A stretch of 64,000 nt of DNA from Niabella agricola (GTDB lineage Bacteria > Bacteroidota > Bacteroidia > Chitinophagales > Chitinophagaceae). The stretch is from NCBI RefSeq assembly GCF_021538615.1, contig NZ_JAJHIZ010000002.1, positions 310,001-374,000 of the forward strand, given 5' to 3'. Under the pieces are notes generated by a model. It ran no database searches. It was not told where the DNA came from and worked only from the letters and a program-made list of their open reading frames with translations. Made by a program: the position numbers and the translations under genes. The stretch's first letter is position 1. Each line of letters opens with the position of its first letter. Below, in pieces: positions 54,012 through 62,781 of this stretch.

Positions 54012-54055
54012 TTAATCTAGATTAAGTGCAACTCCGGGGAAGCCTGTTAAATTTG
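54012..54055 (+). promoter_or_regulatory. Promoter and palindromic operator for luciferase-like gene
   Basis: A -7 box TAAATTTG (54048-54055) precedes the start codon by 17 bp. The -33 position overlaps the end of a perfect 14-bp palindrome, TTAATCTAGATTAA (54012-54025), which therefore could be a repressor site. Confidence 0.45.
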
Positions 54056-54072
54056 TATCTAAAACAAGAAAT

Positions 54073-55107
54073 ATGGAACTCGGTATCAGTATGTTTGGCG
54101 ACCTTCATTTTGATCCTGAAACCAATTCGGTTCAGGCGCCGGGTGAACGGTTAAAGGAGATCATCGAAGAAATAAAATTAATGGATGAGGTAGGTCTCGA
54201 TTACTTTGGTATTGGCGAGCATCACCGTCCGGATTACGCGGTGCCCAGTCCGGAAATTGTATTGGCAGCGGCTTCAACGGTTACAAAAAATATCAAACTG
54301 GGGAGTGCCGTATCGGTGGTCAGTTCCTCCGATCCGGTGAAATTGTATCAGAACTTCGCAATGGTAGACCTGCTTTCCGATGGCCGGGCAGAGCTGATGG
54401 CGGGCCGGGGGAGTTTTATTGAATCCTTCCCGTTGTTTGGATATGATCTTCGCAATTATGATGCGTTGTTTGAGGAGAAACTGGACCTGCTGTTAAAAAT
54501 AAACAAGGAACCGGTGATCACATGGCAGGGAAAGCATCGGGCATCATTACAGGAACAGATGGTGTTGCCTCGAGCTACCAACAACCACTTGCCGGTTTGG
54601 ATTGCTGTTGGAGGCACGCCCTCCTCTGTAGAGCGGGCGGGCCGTTTGGGCTTGCCGTTAATGATTGCCATTATTGGTGGATCGCCGGCCCAGTTTCAGC
54701 CCTTTTTTGAACTATATAAAGAAACCTATCAGCAATACGGGCATCCCATGGCGCAATACCAGGTGGGTATTCATGTGCATGGGTTTTACGGAGAAGATAG
54801 CGCGGCGCTTAGTGAAATGTATTACCCGCTGTATGCTGCCCAGATGGACCGCGTCGGACGTACAAGAGGATGGCCCCCCTACCACAGAAATCAGTTTGAT
54901 TTTGGTAAAACCAGGAACGGAGCGCTGGTGATCGGGGATGCCAATGAGGCCATTGATAAAATTTTGTACCTGCAGGAACTGTTTGGTCTTACCCGTTTTG
55001 CCACACATATGGATACCGGGGCACCTCAGCATAAGGATATTATGAAATCCATCGAAATTTATGGAACCAAAATAGCACCCAAAGTGCGTGAAGCTTTACG
55101 GAAATAA
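54073..55107 (+). CDS. LLM-class flavin-dependent monooxygenase (luciferase-like)
   Basis: 344 residues, one TIM barrel of the bacterial luciferase family. Seen: EEIKLMDEVGLDYFGIGEHHRPDY near 33-56 (EHH motif of the flavin site), KLGSAVSVVSSSDP, and AGRGSFIESFPLFG. Uses FMNH2 or F420 and O2 on a substrate that cannot be named. Starts at the ATG at 54073, placing the leader at about 11 nt from the predicted start of transcription. Confidence 0.88.
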   Translation: MELGISMFGDLHFDPETNSVQAPGERLKEIIEEIKLMDEVGLDYFGIGEHHRPDYAVPSPEIVLAAASTVTKNIKLGSAVSVVSSSDPVKLYQNFAMVDLLSDGRAELMAGRGSFIESFPLFGYDLRNYDALFEEKLDLLLKINKEPVITWQGKHRASLQEQMVLPRATNNHLPVWIAVGGTPSSVERAGRLGLPLMIAIIGGSPAQFQPFFELYKETYQQYGHPMAQYQVGIHVHGFYGEDSAALSEMYYPLYAAQMDRVGRTRGWPPYHRNQFDFGKTRNGALVIGDANEAIDKILYLQELFGLTRFATHMDTGAPQHKDIMKSIEIYGTKIAPKVREALRK

Positions 55108-55285
55108 CGGGTGATGCCCCCTGATTCCTTACAGCAGATTTATTTGCCTGGTTGGCCCGTGGTATATCAACCTGAACCTGTCTCGTTTTTGCTGAACCTG
55201 ATTCTGCATCTGCAGTGCTTCCCCGGACGCTGAAATAACGTGAGCTTTCAGGGCAGGGCGAGCAGCATAAAAAGGGAGTTTGATA

Positions 55286-56296
55286 TTACGCAGAAAACGC
55301 ATAACTGGCAGCGGGCATTTCCAGGTTGGGTTTGTAGTACTTGTTTCGATATTCAATAGGAGTAAGACCGGTTACCTTTTTGAATACATCGCGGAAAGCC
55401 TTGGTGTCCGTATAACCTACATCATACATCACCTCGTTTATATTCAGGCGTTTGGTTTCAAATTTTCGTTTAGCGGCTTCAATGCGCACGCGCTGAATAT
55501 ATTCCAGTACGGTGTTGTTGGTTGCCTGCTTAAACCGGCGTTCAAAACTTCTCCGGCTCACAGCGATCAGGGCTGCCAGCTGGTCGATGCTGATGCGTTC
55601 TCCAATGTTCTTTTCAATAAAATCCTGCGCTTTTATAATGTCTTCGTCATTATGGTTTTTTTGGCCCTTAAAGATGGAAAAAGCATTCTGGCTATTCCGG
55701 TCGATATCAATGGCAAAATATTTGGCGAGAAGAATGGCTGTTTCGCGGTTGGTATATTTTTCAACCAGATAAAGCAACAGGTTCCATATAGAATTGGCTC
55801 CGCCGCTCGAATACACTCCGGCTTCATCGGTAATAACCGTGCCATCGGTGACTTCAACATTGGGATATAGTTGCATAAACTCATCGTAATAAGCCCAGTG
55901 TGTGGAACATTTTTTATGATCAAGGATACCGGTGGCTGCCAGCAGGAAGGCGCCCAAACAAAGGGAGGCCACTTCTGTGCCCCGGGCATGGATAGCTGTA
56001 ATAAGGGGTAACGCCGGCTCATTTAATGCCACGGCCTGGCTCATGTCTCCATCAATCAAAGCAGGGATGATCAGGAGGTCCGCTTCGGTTACATCCTTGA
56101 GTAAACGGTCTGTAGTTACCGTGTATAGTCCATTGGAAAGGGGAATCGTTTTTTTTAAGCCCACCAGTTCTACTTTGAATTTTGCAGAATAACCGTTGGC
56201 TGTAAGAAATTCATTGGCGGTCTGAAAAATTCTTGCCGCCGGTGTAATGGCTTCAATAACCCCGTTGACAGGGACGTAAATACAGATCCGTTTCAT
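55286..56296 (-). CDS. GlxA-type transcriptional regulator (DJ-1/PfpI + AraC HTH)
   Basis: 336 residues. N-terminal DJ-1/PfpI-like domain (about 1-180) with SLCLGAFLLAATGIL (nucleophile-elbow Cys in LCLGAF) and GGANSIWNLLLYLVEK, then an AraC-type double helix-turn-helix (about 230-325): RRSFERRFKQATNNTVLEYIQRVRIEAAK and the second helix pair VGYTDTKAFRDVFKKVTGLTP spread over about 50 residues. Activates or represses unknown targets. The divergent VOC gene 105 bp away is a candidate target. Confidence 0.92.
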   Translation of the reverse strand: MKRICIYVPVNGVIEAITPAARIFQTANEFLTANGYSAKFKVELVGLKKTIPLSNGLYTVTTDRLLKDVTEADLLIIPALIDGDMSQAVALNEPALPLITAIHARGTEVASLCLGAFLLAATGILDHKKCSTHWAYYDEFMQLYPNVEVTDGTVITDEAGVYSSGGANSIWNLLLYLVEKYTNRETAILLAKYFAIDIDRNSQNAFSIFKGQKNHNDEDIIKAQDFIEKNIGERISIDQLAALIAVSRRSFERRFKQATNNTVLEYIQRVRIEAAKRKFETKRLNINEVMYDVGYTDTKAFRDVFKKVTGLTPIEYRNKYYKPNLEMPAASYAFSA

Positions 56297-56352
56297 TTTG
56301 AAAAATTTTCGTAAAGATAAATAATGTATCTGTCGCTAACAACCCCTGTCAA

Positions 56353-56366
56353 TGGCGTATATGCCA
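56353..56366. promoter_or_regulatory. Short inverted repeat in GlxA/VOC divergent region
   Basis: TGGCGTATATGCCA, with TGGC/GCCA arms, lies midway between the two starts and could bind the GlxA-type regulator. Confidence 0.3.
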
Positions 56367-56401
56367 CCAGTATAAACGCCCCGGTTTCTTGAATTTTGTA
56401 G

Positions 56402-56842
56402 TTGAAAGAATCGCCTGTGATCCGCATAAAATCATATTTAACATTTAACGGGAATTGCCGTGAGGCCATGCTTTTTTATAAAAAATGCCTGGGCGGGGAG
56501 TTGCATTTTCAAACACTGGGCGAATCGGTTGGCGCCGAACAGCTGCCCAAAGCGCTGGAAGCCTACATTTTACAGGCATCCTTGCGAAGCACCTATGCTG
56601 AAATTGTAGCAACCGATCTGGTACCGGACGAAGGCCTGCACCAGGGTAACAATATTGCCCTGTTGCTGGAATGCCGGAGTTTGAATGAGTTGATGCTCGT
56701 ATATCAGCGTTTAGCTAAGGGCGGCACTGCCACGCAGCGGGTGATCCCCACAAAATCAGGCAGTTACTATGCATCACTGACTGACCGCTTCGGCATCCGG
56801 TGGATGCTGAATTTTACTCCGGAAGGTGCTACCGGACCGTAA
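56402..56842 (+). CDS. VOC-family (PhnB-like) protein
   Basis: 146 residues if TTG at 56402 is used; a GTG at 56417 gives 141. Neither is preceded by a clear ribosome site, and there is no upstream ATG, so the start is unsettled. PhnB-like: SYLTFNGNCREAMLFYKKCLGG near 11-32, and FGIRWMLNF at the C-terminus. These are metal-binding dimers often involved in glyoxalase or resistance reactions; function unknown. Its last 14 bases overlap the 3' end of the convergent DUF5715-like gene. Confidence 0.82.
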   Translation: MKESPVIRIKSYLTFNGNCREAMLFYKKCLGGELHFQTLGESVGAEQLPKALEAYILQASLRSTYAEIVATDLVPDEGLHQGNNIALLLECRSLNELMLVYQRLAKGGTATQRVIPTKSGSYYASLTDRFGIRWMLNFTPEGATGP

Positions 56843-57392
56843 CGTGAAAGCAGCTGACATAATACTCCTTTATAAAAAGGATTTTTCCTCTGGCCTGGTA
56901 ATTGGCCAACACCGCATGCAACGCACGTTCCAGCCTTTTGTTGGGCCCTTTGCGGCCATTGAAGCGGATATAAGAAATGTCGAAAGAACTACCATAGTTA
57001 TGCGAACTCAGGCCGGAAGTGGCATTCCCGTTTACCCGCCGCAGCCGGCTTTGCGAATGCACGGTTCTTGTAAGCGAGGTAACCGTAAATGTACTTTTCG
57101 TTTGGGCATTGAAGGAACGGGCGATCTGGTTGAGCACCGCTTTTGCCCTTGGTGTGAGATAAGGGCTGCTATAATCCAGCTTTTGGACCCGGTATCCTTT
57201 CCCCGAATTGACCTTTGCCAGCTTTTTTTTGCCTACATAATTCTTAACCTGTGCGCTGCTTTTTAGCAAGGGTACACCATGCTGACGTGCCACATTCAGG
57301 TGCGCTTTGTAGCGGGCGCTCTGGGCAAAAATCGGGTACTGCGCAAACAGTCCCCAACACAATATGACCATGCAAATGATGCCGGGCTTCAT
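56829..57392 (-). CDS. Exported DUF5715-like / M15-type peptidase-like protein
   Basis: 187 residues from the ATG at 57392, where MKPGIICMVILCWGLF opens a proper signal peptide (to about residue 24, IFAQ). A longer reading to 57614 would overlap the sugar-transferase gene and hide the signal peptide, so I reject it. The core SGLSSHNYGSSFDIS (about 135-149) with a later FHVTV resembles the SxHxxGxAxD ... H metal site of VanY-type and DUF5715 proteins, suggesting a role in peptidoglycan. 52 bp follow the stop of the sugar-transferase gene. Confidence 0.72.
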   Translation of the reverse strand: MKPGIICMVILCWGLFAQYPIFAQSARYKAHLNVARQHGVPLLKSSAQVKNYVGKKKLAKVNSGKGYRVQKLDYSSPYLTPRAKAVLNQIARSFNAQTKSTFTVTSLTRTVHSQSRLRRVNGNATSGLSSHNYGSSFDISYIRFNGRKGPNKRLERALHAVLANYQARGKILFIKEYYVSCFHVTVR

Positions 57393-57444
57393 AAATCGAG
57401 GATGTAAACCGCGGCAAAGATAGGGGAAAGCCGGTGCCGGATGT

Positions 57445-58119
57445 TTATAGGATATCTGCAAAAGTCCTTTGCGGAAGATTTTTAAATACTTTGTGAGGCA
57501 GGTTTGTGTTTGGGTTGATAATGGACCAGGCTGTAAGGAAGAGGATCCAGAAATCGACCTGGAGGCTTTTATTCCGGTTATACCACATTTCCAGCTCGCC
57601 TTTATAGGGGGCAATCACCCGTTCATAATACTCAACCCGGTCCATCTTGGTGTTAGTGAGTAATTGTTCTTCGTCACGGAAAATGATCGACCCGATACCG
57701 GTGATCCCCGGCACGGAGTCATACACCCTGTTCCGGATATCTTCGGGATATGCATTGAATGTTTTGTCAACCAGGGGCCGGGGACCGACAAGACTCATGT
57801 CTCCTTTAATGACATTGATGATCTGCGGAAGTTCATTAATCTTCGTCATTCTTAAAAAGCCCCCGATGGGAAGCAGTCTGGGGTCATTTCGAACAGTGAT
57901 CAGCCCGGTACCCATATTCGGACTGTTTTTAAGCATGGTAGCAAACTTAATAATATTAAAGTATTTGTTTTTATATCCGATCCTTTTTTGCAGATAAAAA
58001 ATGTAATGCTCCCCTGTCAACAGGAGGATGATGATGATCGGTATCATAAACGGCAGGATAATGACAAATAAGGTTACAGAAACAATAAGATCAAAGAGGC
58101 GCTTGAAAAAGGAATACAT
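57445..58119 (-). CDS. Initiating sugar transferase (PglC/WbaP C-terminal type)
   Basis: 224 residues, the short form with one N-terminal membrane helix (about 9-35) and no extra membrane domain. Conserved blocks: YNIIKF-like YFNIIKFATML, NDPRLLPIGGFLRMTKINELPQI spread over about 78-102, and GDMSLVGPRPL. It puts a sugar-1-phosphate on undecaprenyl phosphate, the first step of a surface polysaccharide. With the 4,6-dehydratase and reductase genes next to it, QuiNAc-1-P or a related sugar is plausible. Last gene of the operon before the DUF5715-like gene. Confidence 0.92.
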   Translation of the reverse strand: MYSFFKRLFDLIVSVTLFVIILPFMIPIIIILLLTGEHYIFYLQKRIGYKNKYFNIIKFATMLKNSPNMGTGLITVRNDPRLLPIGGFLRMTKINELPQIINVIKGDMSLVGPRPLVDKTFNAYPEDIRNRVYDSVPGITGIGSIIFRDEEQLLTNTKMDRVEYYERVIAPYKGELEMWYNRNKSLQVDFWILFLTAWSIINPNTNLPHKVFKNLPQRTFADIL

Positions 58120-58182
58120 TGTTTAAAGATTGAAATCTAAAATAGGTTACCATACAGGAGCAAAGGCTCAAATGGCTAATGA

Positions 58183-59394
58183 TTACATTTTTTGATCAAG
58201 GTTTATTCCTGTTTCAATATGTTCGAAACCAGGGATCATGGAGTTCAGCGCGGAGACGATATCTTTCTTCTCTGCTTTTGTATCTTCAAATACCTGTCTT
58301 AAAGTATATATGATTTTGTCCAGGTCTGCGATTTTTCTTCGTTTCGCATTTTTTACAATGCCGAACGATTGGAAGGAAGTGGCGTCCAGTTCTTCTTCGT
58401 CCGTATAAAACTCTTCATATAACTTTTCTCCACTCGTGTTACTCGGGAAAAAATAAACGGGGTAGTAACCATTCCTGATCTGATCGATGGCATTTTTTGC
58501 TTCTTCTTCCGATTGGCAGCCCTTCATTTGAAATCCCATTTCCGCCAGGAAAGCAGGAACTACATCGGCAAAATTTACCATACTGGAATCCTCCAGTTTC
58601 GGGAAGAAGATTTCTCCCGAATGTCCGAGGATACAGGCGCACAGGCAGATTTGCCCGGATTCATCTGGTGAAACAAAGAAGCGTTTTACATCTGAAGGGC
58701 AGGATAGGGGTTGTTGTTTCAGCACACGTTCTATAAAACCAGCCAGTAAACTGCCGTTTGAAAAGGCAACGTTCGCAAACCGTGCGGTGGTGATCTTCAT
58801 CTTTTCGGAGTAGGCCAGAATAATTTCTTCCATTAGCTTTTTGCTGGCACCCATCACATTAACAGGGTTTGCAGCCTTGTCGGTTGAAACGCAGAAGAAA
58901 TGCTTGGGAGGGTGCTCCGTCAGCAGTTCAAGCAGGTCTTTTGCCCGTGTTACATTATTTTCAACCATGGCTTCAATAGAAAAAATATCTTTTTCGGAGC
59001 GTACATGCTTGTGCGCAGCGAAATTTGCAACAATGTCAAAAGGGCCTTCATGCTCGAAAATTTTCCTGAAGGCCTTGTCGCTGAAGTTTACCGGGTAGGT
59101 TTTGAAATTGTCGGGCAATTTTAACCCCGGCCGGCTCCGGCAATCCCGCACCAGTTCGGTAAGCCCGTTTTCATTAATGTCTACGACGATTAATTTTCCG
59201 GGATGGTACTGAACCAGGGATCTGATGAAAGAAGATCCGATCGTACCGGCACCGCCGATTACCAGTACGTTTTTGTCCTTTATTTCCGTATGCAATTTTG
59301 TGGCATGGGCTTCCATGTCGGAGAGAAACAGGCTTTGAGAACGGCGGGTAATATGTTCTCCAATAAATTGCTCAATGTTGAAGTTTAGAGGCAT
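58183..59394 (-). CDS. CapD/FlaA1-type nucleotide-sugar 4,6-dehydratase, soluble form
   Basis: 403 residues, lacking the membrane domains of CapD/WbpM. Rossmann GGAGTIGSS (about 42-50), catalytic region STDKAANPVNVMGASK in which the SDR Tyr is replaced by Met (M-x3-K), as in this family. Expected to make a 4-keto-6-deoxy UDP-GlcNAc derivative. The N-terminal 35 residues and the C-terminal 100 are extra to the core. Confidence 0.9.
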   Translation of the reverse strand: MPLNFNIEQFIGEHITRRSQSLFLSDMEAHATKLHTEIKDKNVLVIGGAGTIGSSFIRSLVQYHPGKLIVVDINENGLTELVRDCRSRPGLKLPDNFKTYPVNFSDKAFRKIFEHEGPFDIVANFAAHKHVRSEKDIFSIEAMVENNVTRAKDLLELLTEHPPKHFFCVSTDKAANPVNVMGASKKLMEEIILAYSEKMKITTARFANVAFSNGSLLAGFIERVLKQQPLSCPSDVKRFFVSPDESGQICLCACILGHSGEIFFPKLEDSSMVNFADVVPAFLAEMGFQMKGCQSEEEAKNAIDQIRNGYYPVYFFPSNTSGEKLYEEFYTDEEELDATSFQSFGIVKNAKRRKIADLDKIIYTLRQVFEDTKAEKKDIVSALNSMIPGFEHIETGINLDQKM

Positions 59395-59481
59395 GTTTTA
59401 ACCGGTTATTTATATTTTAAATTCGGATGAGGGATATCAGGTACAAACTTACTTAAAAGAAACCTGCTTTGATCTATTACC

Positions 59482-60375
59482 TTAAATCTGATAATTTTTT
59501 AGAACATCAGTAGGTGTCCATCCCAAAGTTTGTTTTGCTTTTTCATTACTAAATGTTAGTGATCCTGTTATTTTTTTTAGTTTCCTGGAATTAATAGGGG
59601 CTCCCGCACCTAACAGGTTCCCAGCCATTGCCATTAATCGGGCGATCCAGAGGGGAATGGATGTAGGAGGTTTTTTACCCAGCTGTTTCGATGTCAGCAG
59701 CTCAAGCTGGCGGAATGAAGGATGGGTATCATCACAAATATTATAAATTCCGCCCTTATCTGCTACCAATGGAATAAGATGGGCGATATCCTCGACCATT
59801 AGAATACTTTTTCGTGCTTTTCCTCCTGCAATACTGAGATATTTTCCGGATCTTATACCCTGTACCATTGCTCCTAGGTTACCTGGAGCATCCGGGCCGG
59901 CAATCAACGATGGTCGCAGGATCGTTAATATGACCCCGTGCTCCTTGCACCAGCCTGTTAGAAATTCTTCGGCCTTTCGTTTGCTAAGCGCATAAGGGGA
60001 TCCTCCGTTCAGGGAATGCTGCTCCGTAATATTTGTTCCTTCATCTAGCCCATATACCGCAACAGTGCTTATAAAAATAAATTGCTCGGGAATTCCGGCT
60101 TTTTCCAGGCTGCTGCAAAGGTTTTTAGTACCATTGAGGTTGACATCAAAAAAAAGCTGCTTTTCCTGATCGTTTTTCGGCGTAGTATGAGCCTTGCCTG
60201 CAGCATGGATTATAATATTGAATTTTTCAGAAAGAGCAGGTACTTCTGAAGTAATATCAGCGATGAAATCGTTCGATGGACCGCGCCCCAAACTCTTCAC
60301 GTTATAATGCTTTGCGAGAATAGGCCTAATGTTCTTCCCTAAAAAACCTGAAGCTCCGGTAAGTAACAGATTCAT
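59482..60375 (-). CDS. NAD-dependent nucleotide-sugar epimerase/reductase (WbpV/WreQ-like)
   Basis: 297 residues. TGASGFLGKN (7-16) cofactor loop, STVAVYG and catalytic Y-x3-K in PYALSKRKAEE near 133-143. Fits 4-keto reductases that turn the product of the 4,6-dehydratase into UDP-QuiNAc, or a 4-epimerase; the sequence alone does not decide. 87 bp lie between it and the dehydratase gene, 15 bp between it and the glycosyltransferase. Confidence 0.82.
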   Translation of the reverse strand: MNLLLTGASGFLGKNIRPILAKHYNVKSLGRGPSNDFIADITSEVPALSEKFNIIIHAAGKAHTTPKNDQEKQLFFDVNLNGTKNLCSSLEKAGIPEQFIFISTVAVYGLDEGTNITEQHSLNGGSPYALSKRKAEEFLTGWCKEHGVILTILRPSLIAGPDAPGNLGAMVQGIRSGKYLSIAGGKARKSILMVEDIAHLIPLVADKGGIYNICDDTHPSFRQLELLTSKQLGKKPPTSIPLWIARLMAMAGNLLGAGAPINSRKLKKITGSLTFSNEKAKQTLGWTPTDVLKNYQI

Positions 60376-60390
60376 TTCTCAGTGTTTATA

Positions 60391-61602
60391 TTAGATGGAA
60401 TTCATGATCTTTTTAAGGATCACTTCTTCGGAATAATTTTTTAGCGCGTAATCCCTTGCATTTTGCCCCATCTTTTTTAATTCCAACAACCGGCCCGAAT
60501 CACATTTGTTAAAAAAATCTAACAGGCCGGGCGTATCGGAATGTTCAAAAGAATATCCGATTGCTGCTTCTTTGATCAGTAATCCAATTTCACTTTCTTT
60601 TTCTCCGATAAACAAGATCGGCTTACCAGCCATAAGTACATTGTAGGTTTTTGAAGGAACACCTAATCCATACATACCTTTTGCTAAAGTGATAATGGCG
60701 ATATCAGAACTATTCAGAATTGTATTTTGATCATCTCTGCTGTAGGCATCCCCAAATTGGACGTTTGCTAATTGATGTTGATTTACATAACGGATCATGG
60801 CCGGTTTCATAGCGCCCGTTCCAATAAACTGGAACGCGAGATGGTCATTTTTTATTTTTCTAATGACTTCAAGAAGTTCCATCAATCCCTGGACCCGACC
60901 AAGGTTTCCGGCGTATTGAAATACTATTTTTCTCAATATTGGGCTATCTGCCCCGATCACCTCTTCTTTATTTCTGGGATGTATATTGGCTGCATCTCCC
61001 CAATTTTCAATAACCAGTAACTGTGGCTGATGTTTGTAAGGCGATACCTTTTCCTGTACTACCTGAAGCATATCTCGTCCCAATACGATCAATTTGTCGG
61101 CGCCGGCGTAAGCTCGGTCGAAAAGCCGTTTTAAGATCCTGTAATATAACGTTTCGGGGGAGCGGATCATTCCTGCAGGAATTGTGTTTTCGGGGAATAC
61201 ATCGTGGATCAGAATGATGAGCTTGAATTTTTTAATCTTTCTCAACAGTGCAACTAACAAAATAAAAGGTGCGGGATTGGTTACTGTAAATACGATGTCT
61301 CCTTTTTTTGTTTTTATCAGCGTGGTAATAAAAAAACGGAAGCTCAGTAAGATAAATCTAAGCATACGGAAAAAAGGCCGGTCCTTATTACCTTTAAAGC
61401 TACTTAACCGGTTTACCTGTATTTTGTTGTCAAGATAAAAATTTTTGTTGGATGGTGATTTTTTTTTGTCATAGACGGGCTCTCCGCAGATCACTTCTAC
61501 CGAGTATTTTTCTGCGAGTTTGTTTGCAATTTTTGTGAGAATAAAGGATGTAGAAGTTTCCTCTGGAAAAAATAATTCAGAAATGATCCATAATTTTTTC
61601 AT
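60391..61602 (-). CDS. WbuB-like family 4 glycosyltransferase
   Basis: 403 residues, GT-B fold. N-terminal LWIISELFFPEETSTSFILTK, then FQYAGNLGRVQGL near 235 (start of the second domain) and GVPSKTYNVLMAGKPILFIG (about 325-344), the nucleotide-sugar site. WbuB-type enzymes add L-FucNAc in several O antigens, which agrees with the CapF and CapG homologues upstream. 6 bp from the CapG-like gene. Confidence 0.88.
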   Translation of the reverse strand: MKKLWIISELFFPEETSTSFILTKIANKLAEKYSVEVICGEPVYDKKKSPSNKNFYLDNKIQVNRLSSFKGNKDRPFFRMLRFILLSFRFFITTLIKTKKGDIVFTVTNPAPFILLVALLRKIKKFKLIILIHDVFPENTIPAGMIRSPETLYYRILKRLFDRAYAGADKLIVLGRDMLQVVQEKVSPYKHQPQLLVIENWGDAANIHPRNKEEVIGADSPILRKIVFQYAGNLGRVQGLMELLEVIRKIKNDHLAFQFIGTGAMKPAMIRYVNQHQLANVQFGDAYSRDDQNTILNSSDIAIITLAKGMYGLGVPSKTYNVLMAGKPILFIGEKESEIGLLIKEAAIGYSFEHSDTPGLLDFFNKCDSGRLLELKKMGQNARDYALKNYSEEVILKKIMNSI

Positions 61603-61608
61603 ATCATG

Positions 61609-62742
61609 TTATTTGTTCCACACAACCCGATTGACATAGTCTGTATAGCTTATGATAATGCGCACTACTTTCTCTGATACGTTGGGCATGGAGTAGTCTG
61701 CTACATTTCTGAAATTTCTGTATGCTCCGGTATGTTGAGTCTGAAGCTGTGTTAAGCCCTGCATTACCCGCTCCGGCCGAAGCCCAACCATCATAACGGA
61801 GGCTTCTTCCATGGCCTCGGGCCGCTCGTGTGCCTCACGAATGTTAAGCGCCCTGAAATTCAAGATGGAAGATTCTTCAGAAATCGTGCCGGAATCCGAT
61901 AATACCGCAAAGGAGTACTTTTGTAAAGCATTATAATCGTGGAACCCCAGGGGTTTTAGAAACTGTATTTCCGGCGCTACGGATAGTTGTTTTTTTTCGA
62001 TCATATTGCGGGTTCTTGGATGGGTAGAAACAATAATCGGATACTTGTATTCTTTAGCGATGGTATTGAGGGATTCAATAAGCAAGACAAAGTTTTTTTC
62101 TGAATTTATATTTTCTTCGCGATGGGCAGATACAACGAAATATTGTTCCTGCTTAAGGTTTAAACGATGCAGGACGTCGGATTTTTCTATTGAGGCATGA
62201 TAGTGATTTAAAACTTCGAACATCGGGGAACCAGTCTTGATGATTCGATCAGGGGACAAGCCCTCCCGCAGCAGGTATTCTCTCGCAATATCACTGTACG
62301 TTAGGTTTATATCTGAAATATGATCTACAATTTTCCGGTTTGTTTCCTCGGGTACGCGCTGATCAAAGCAACGGTTGCCGGCCTCCATATGAAAGATAGG
62401 GATCTGTCTTTTTTTTGCCGGGATGGCGCATAAACAACTGTTGGTGTCGCCCAGTACTAAAAATGCATCAGGTTTGAGTGATTCCAGGAGCGGGTCTATT
62501 TTGATCAGGATATTGCCAACGGTTTCCGCGGCATTACTCCCCGCCGCATTTAGAAAATGATCGGGCTTACGTATACCCAGGTCATTAAAGAATATTTCAT
62601 TAAGTTCATAGTCGTAATTCTGACCGGTATGGACAATGACATGGTCAATTGCGCTGGATGCATCCAGTGCAGCCAACACCCGGGAAAGCCGGATGATTTC
62701 CGGCCGAGTACCCACTACGGTCATCACTTTTAATCGATTCAT
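61609..62742 (-). CDS. capG: Non-hydrolysing UDP-sugar 2-epimerase, CapG/WbjD type
   Basis: 377 residues. WecB-like fold with GTRPEIIRLS (11-20) and MEAGNRCFDQRVPEETNR (about 119-136), whose NRCFDQRVPEE form is that of CapG/WbjD and not WecB (LRTFD). Converts the L-talose intermediate into UDP-L-FucNAc, the last step of that pathway. 39 bp follow the capF-like gene. Confidence 0.88.
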   Translation of the reverse strand: MNRLKVMTVVGTRPEIIRLSRVLAALDASSAIDHVIVHTGQNYDYELNEIFFNDLGIRKPDHFLNAAGSNAAETVGNILIKIDPLLESLKPDAFLVLGDTNSCLCAIPAKKRQIPIFHMEAGNRCFDQRVPEETNRKIVDHISDINLTYSDIAREYLLREGLSPDRIIKTGSPMFEVLNHYHASIEKSDVLHRLNLKQEQYFVVSAHREENINSEKNFVLLIESLNTIAKEYKYPIIVSTHPRTRNMIEKKQLSVAPEIQFLKPLGFHDYNALQKYSFAVLSDSGTISEESSILNFRALNIREAHERPEAMEEASVMMVGLRPERVMQGLTQLQTQHTGAYRNFRNVADYSMPNVSEKVVRIIISYTDYVNRVVWNK

Positions 62743-62781
62743 TGGGTTGCTATATTTTGAATAATTCGAGGTATTGCAAAT

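Noticed and set aside
55280..55870. A 196-codon open frame antisense to the GlxA-type gene
   Set aside because: The minus-strand gene has both DJ-1/PfpI and AraC domains; the antisense frame begins inside its C-terminal domain and has none.
57393..57614. N-terminal extension of the DUF5715-like protein by 74 residues
   Set aside because: The extension would place a signal peptide in the middle of the protein and overlap the sugar-transferase gene; the ATG at 57392 fits an export signal.
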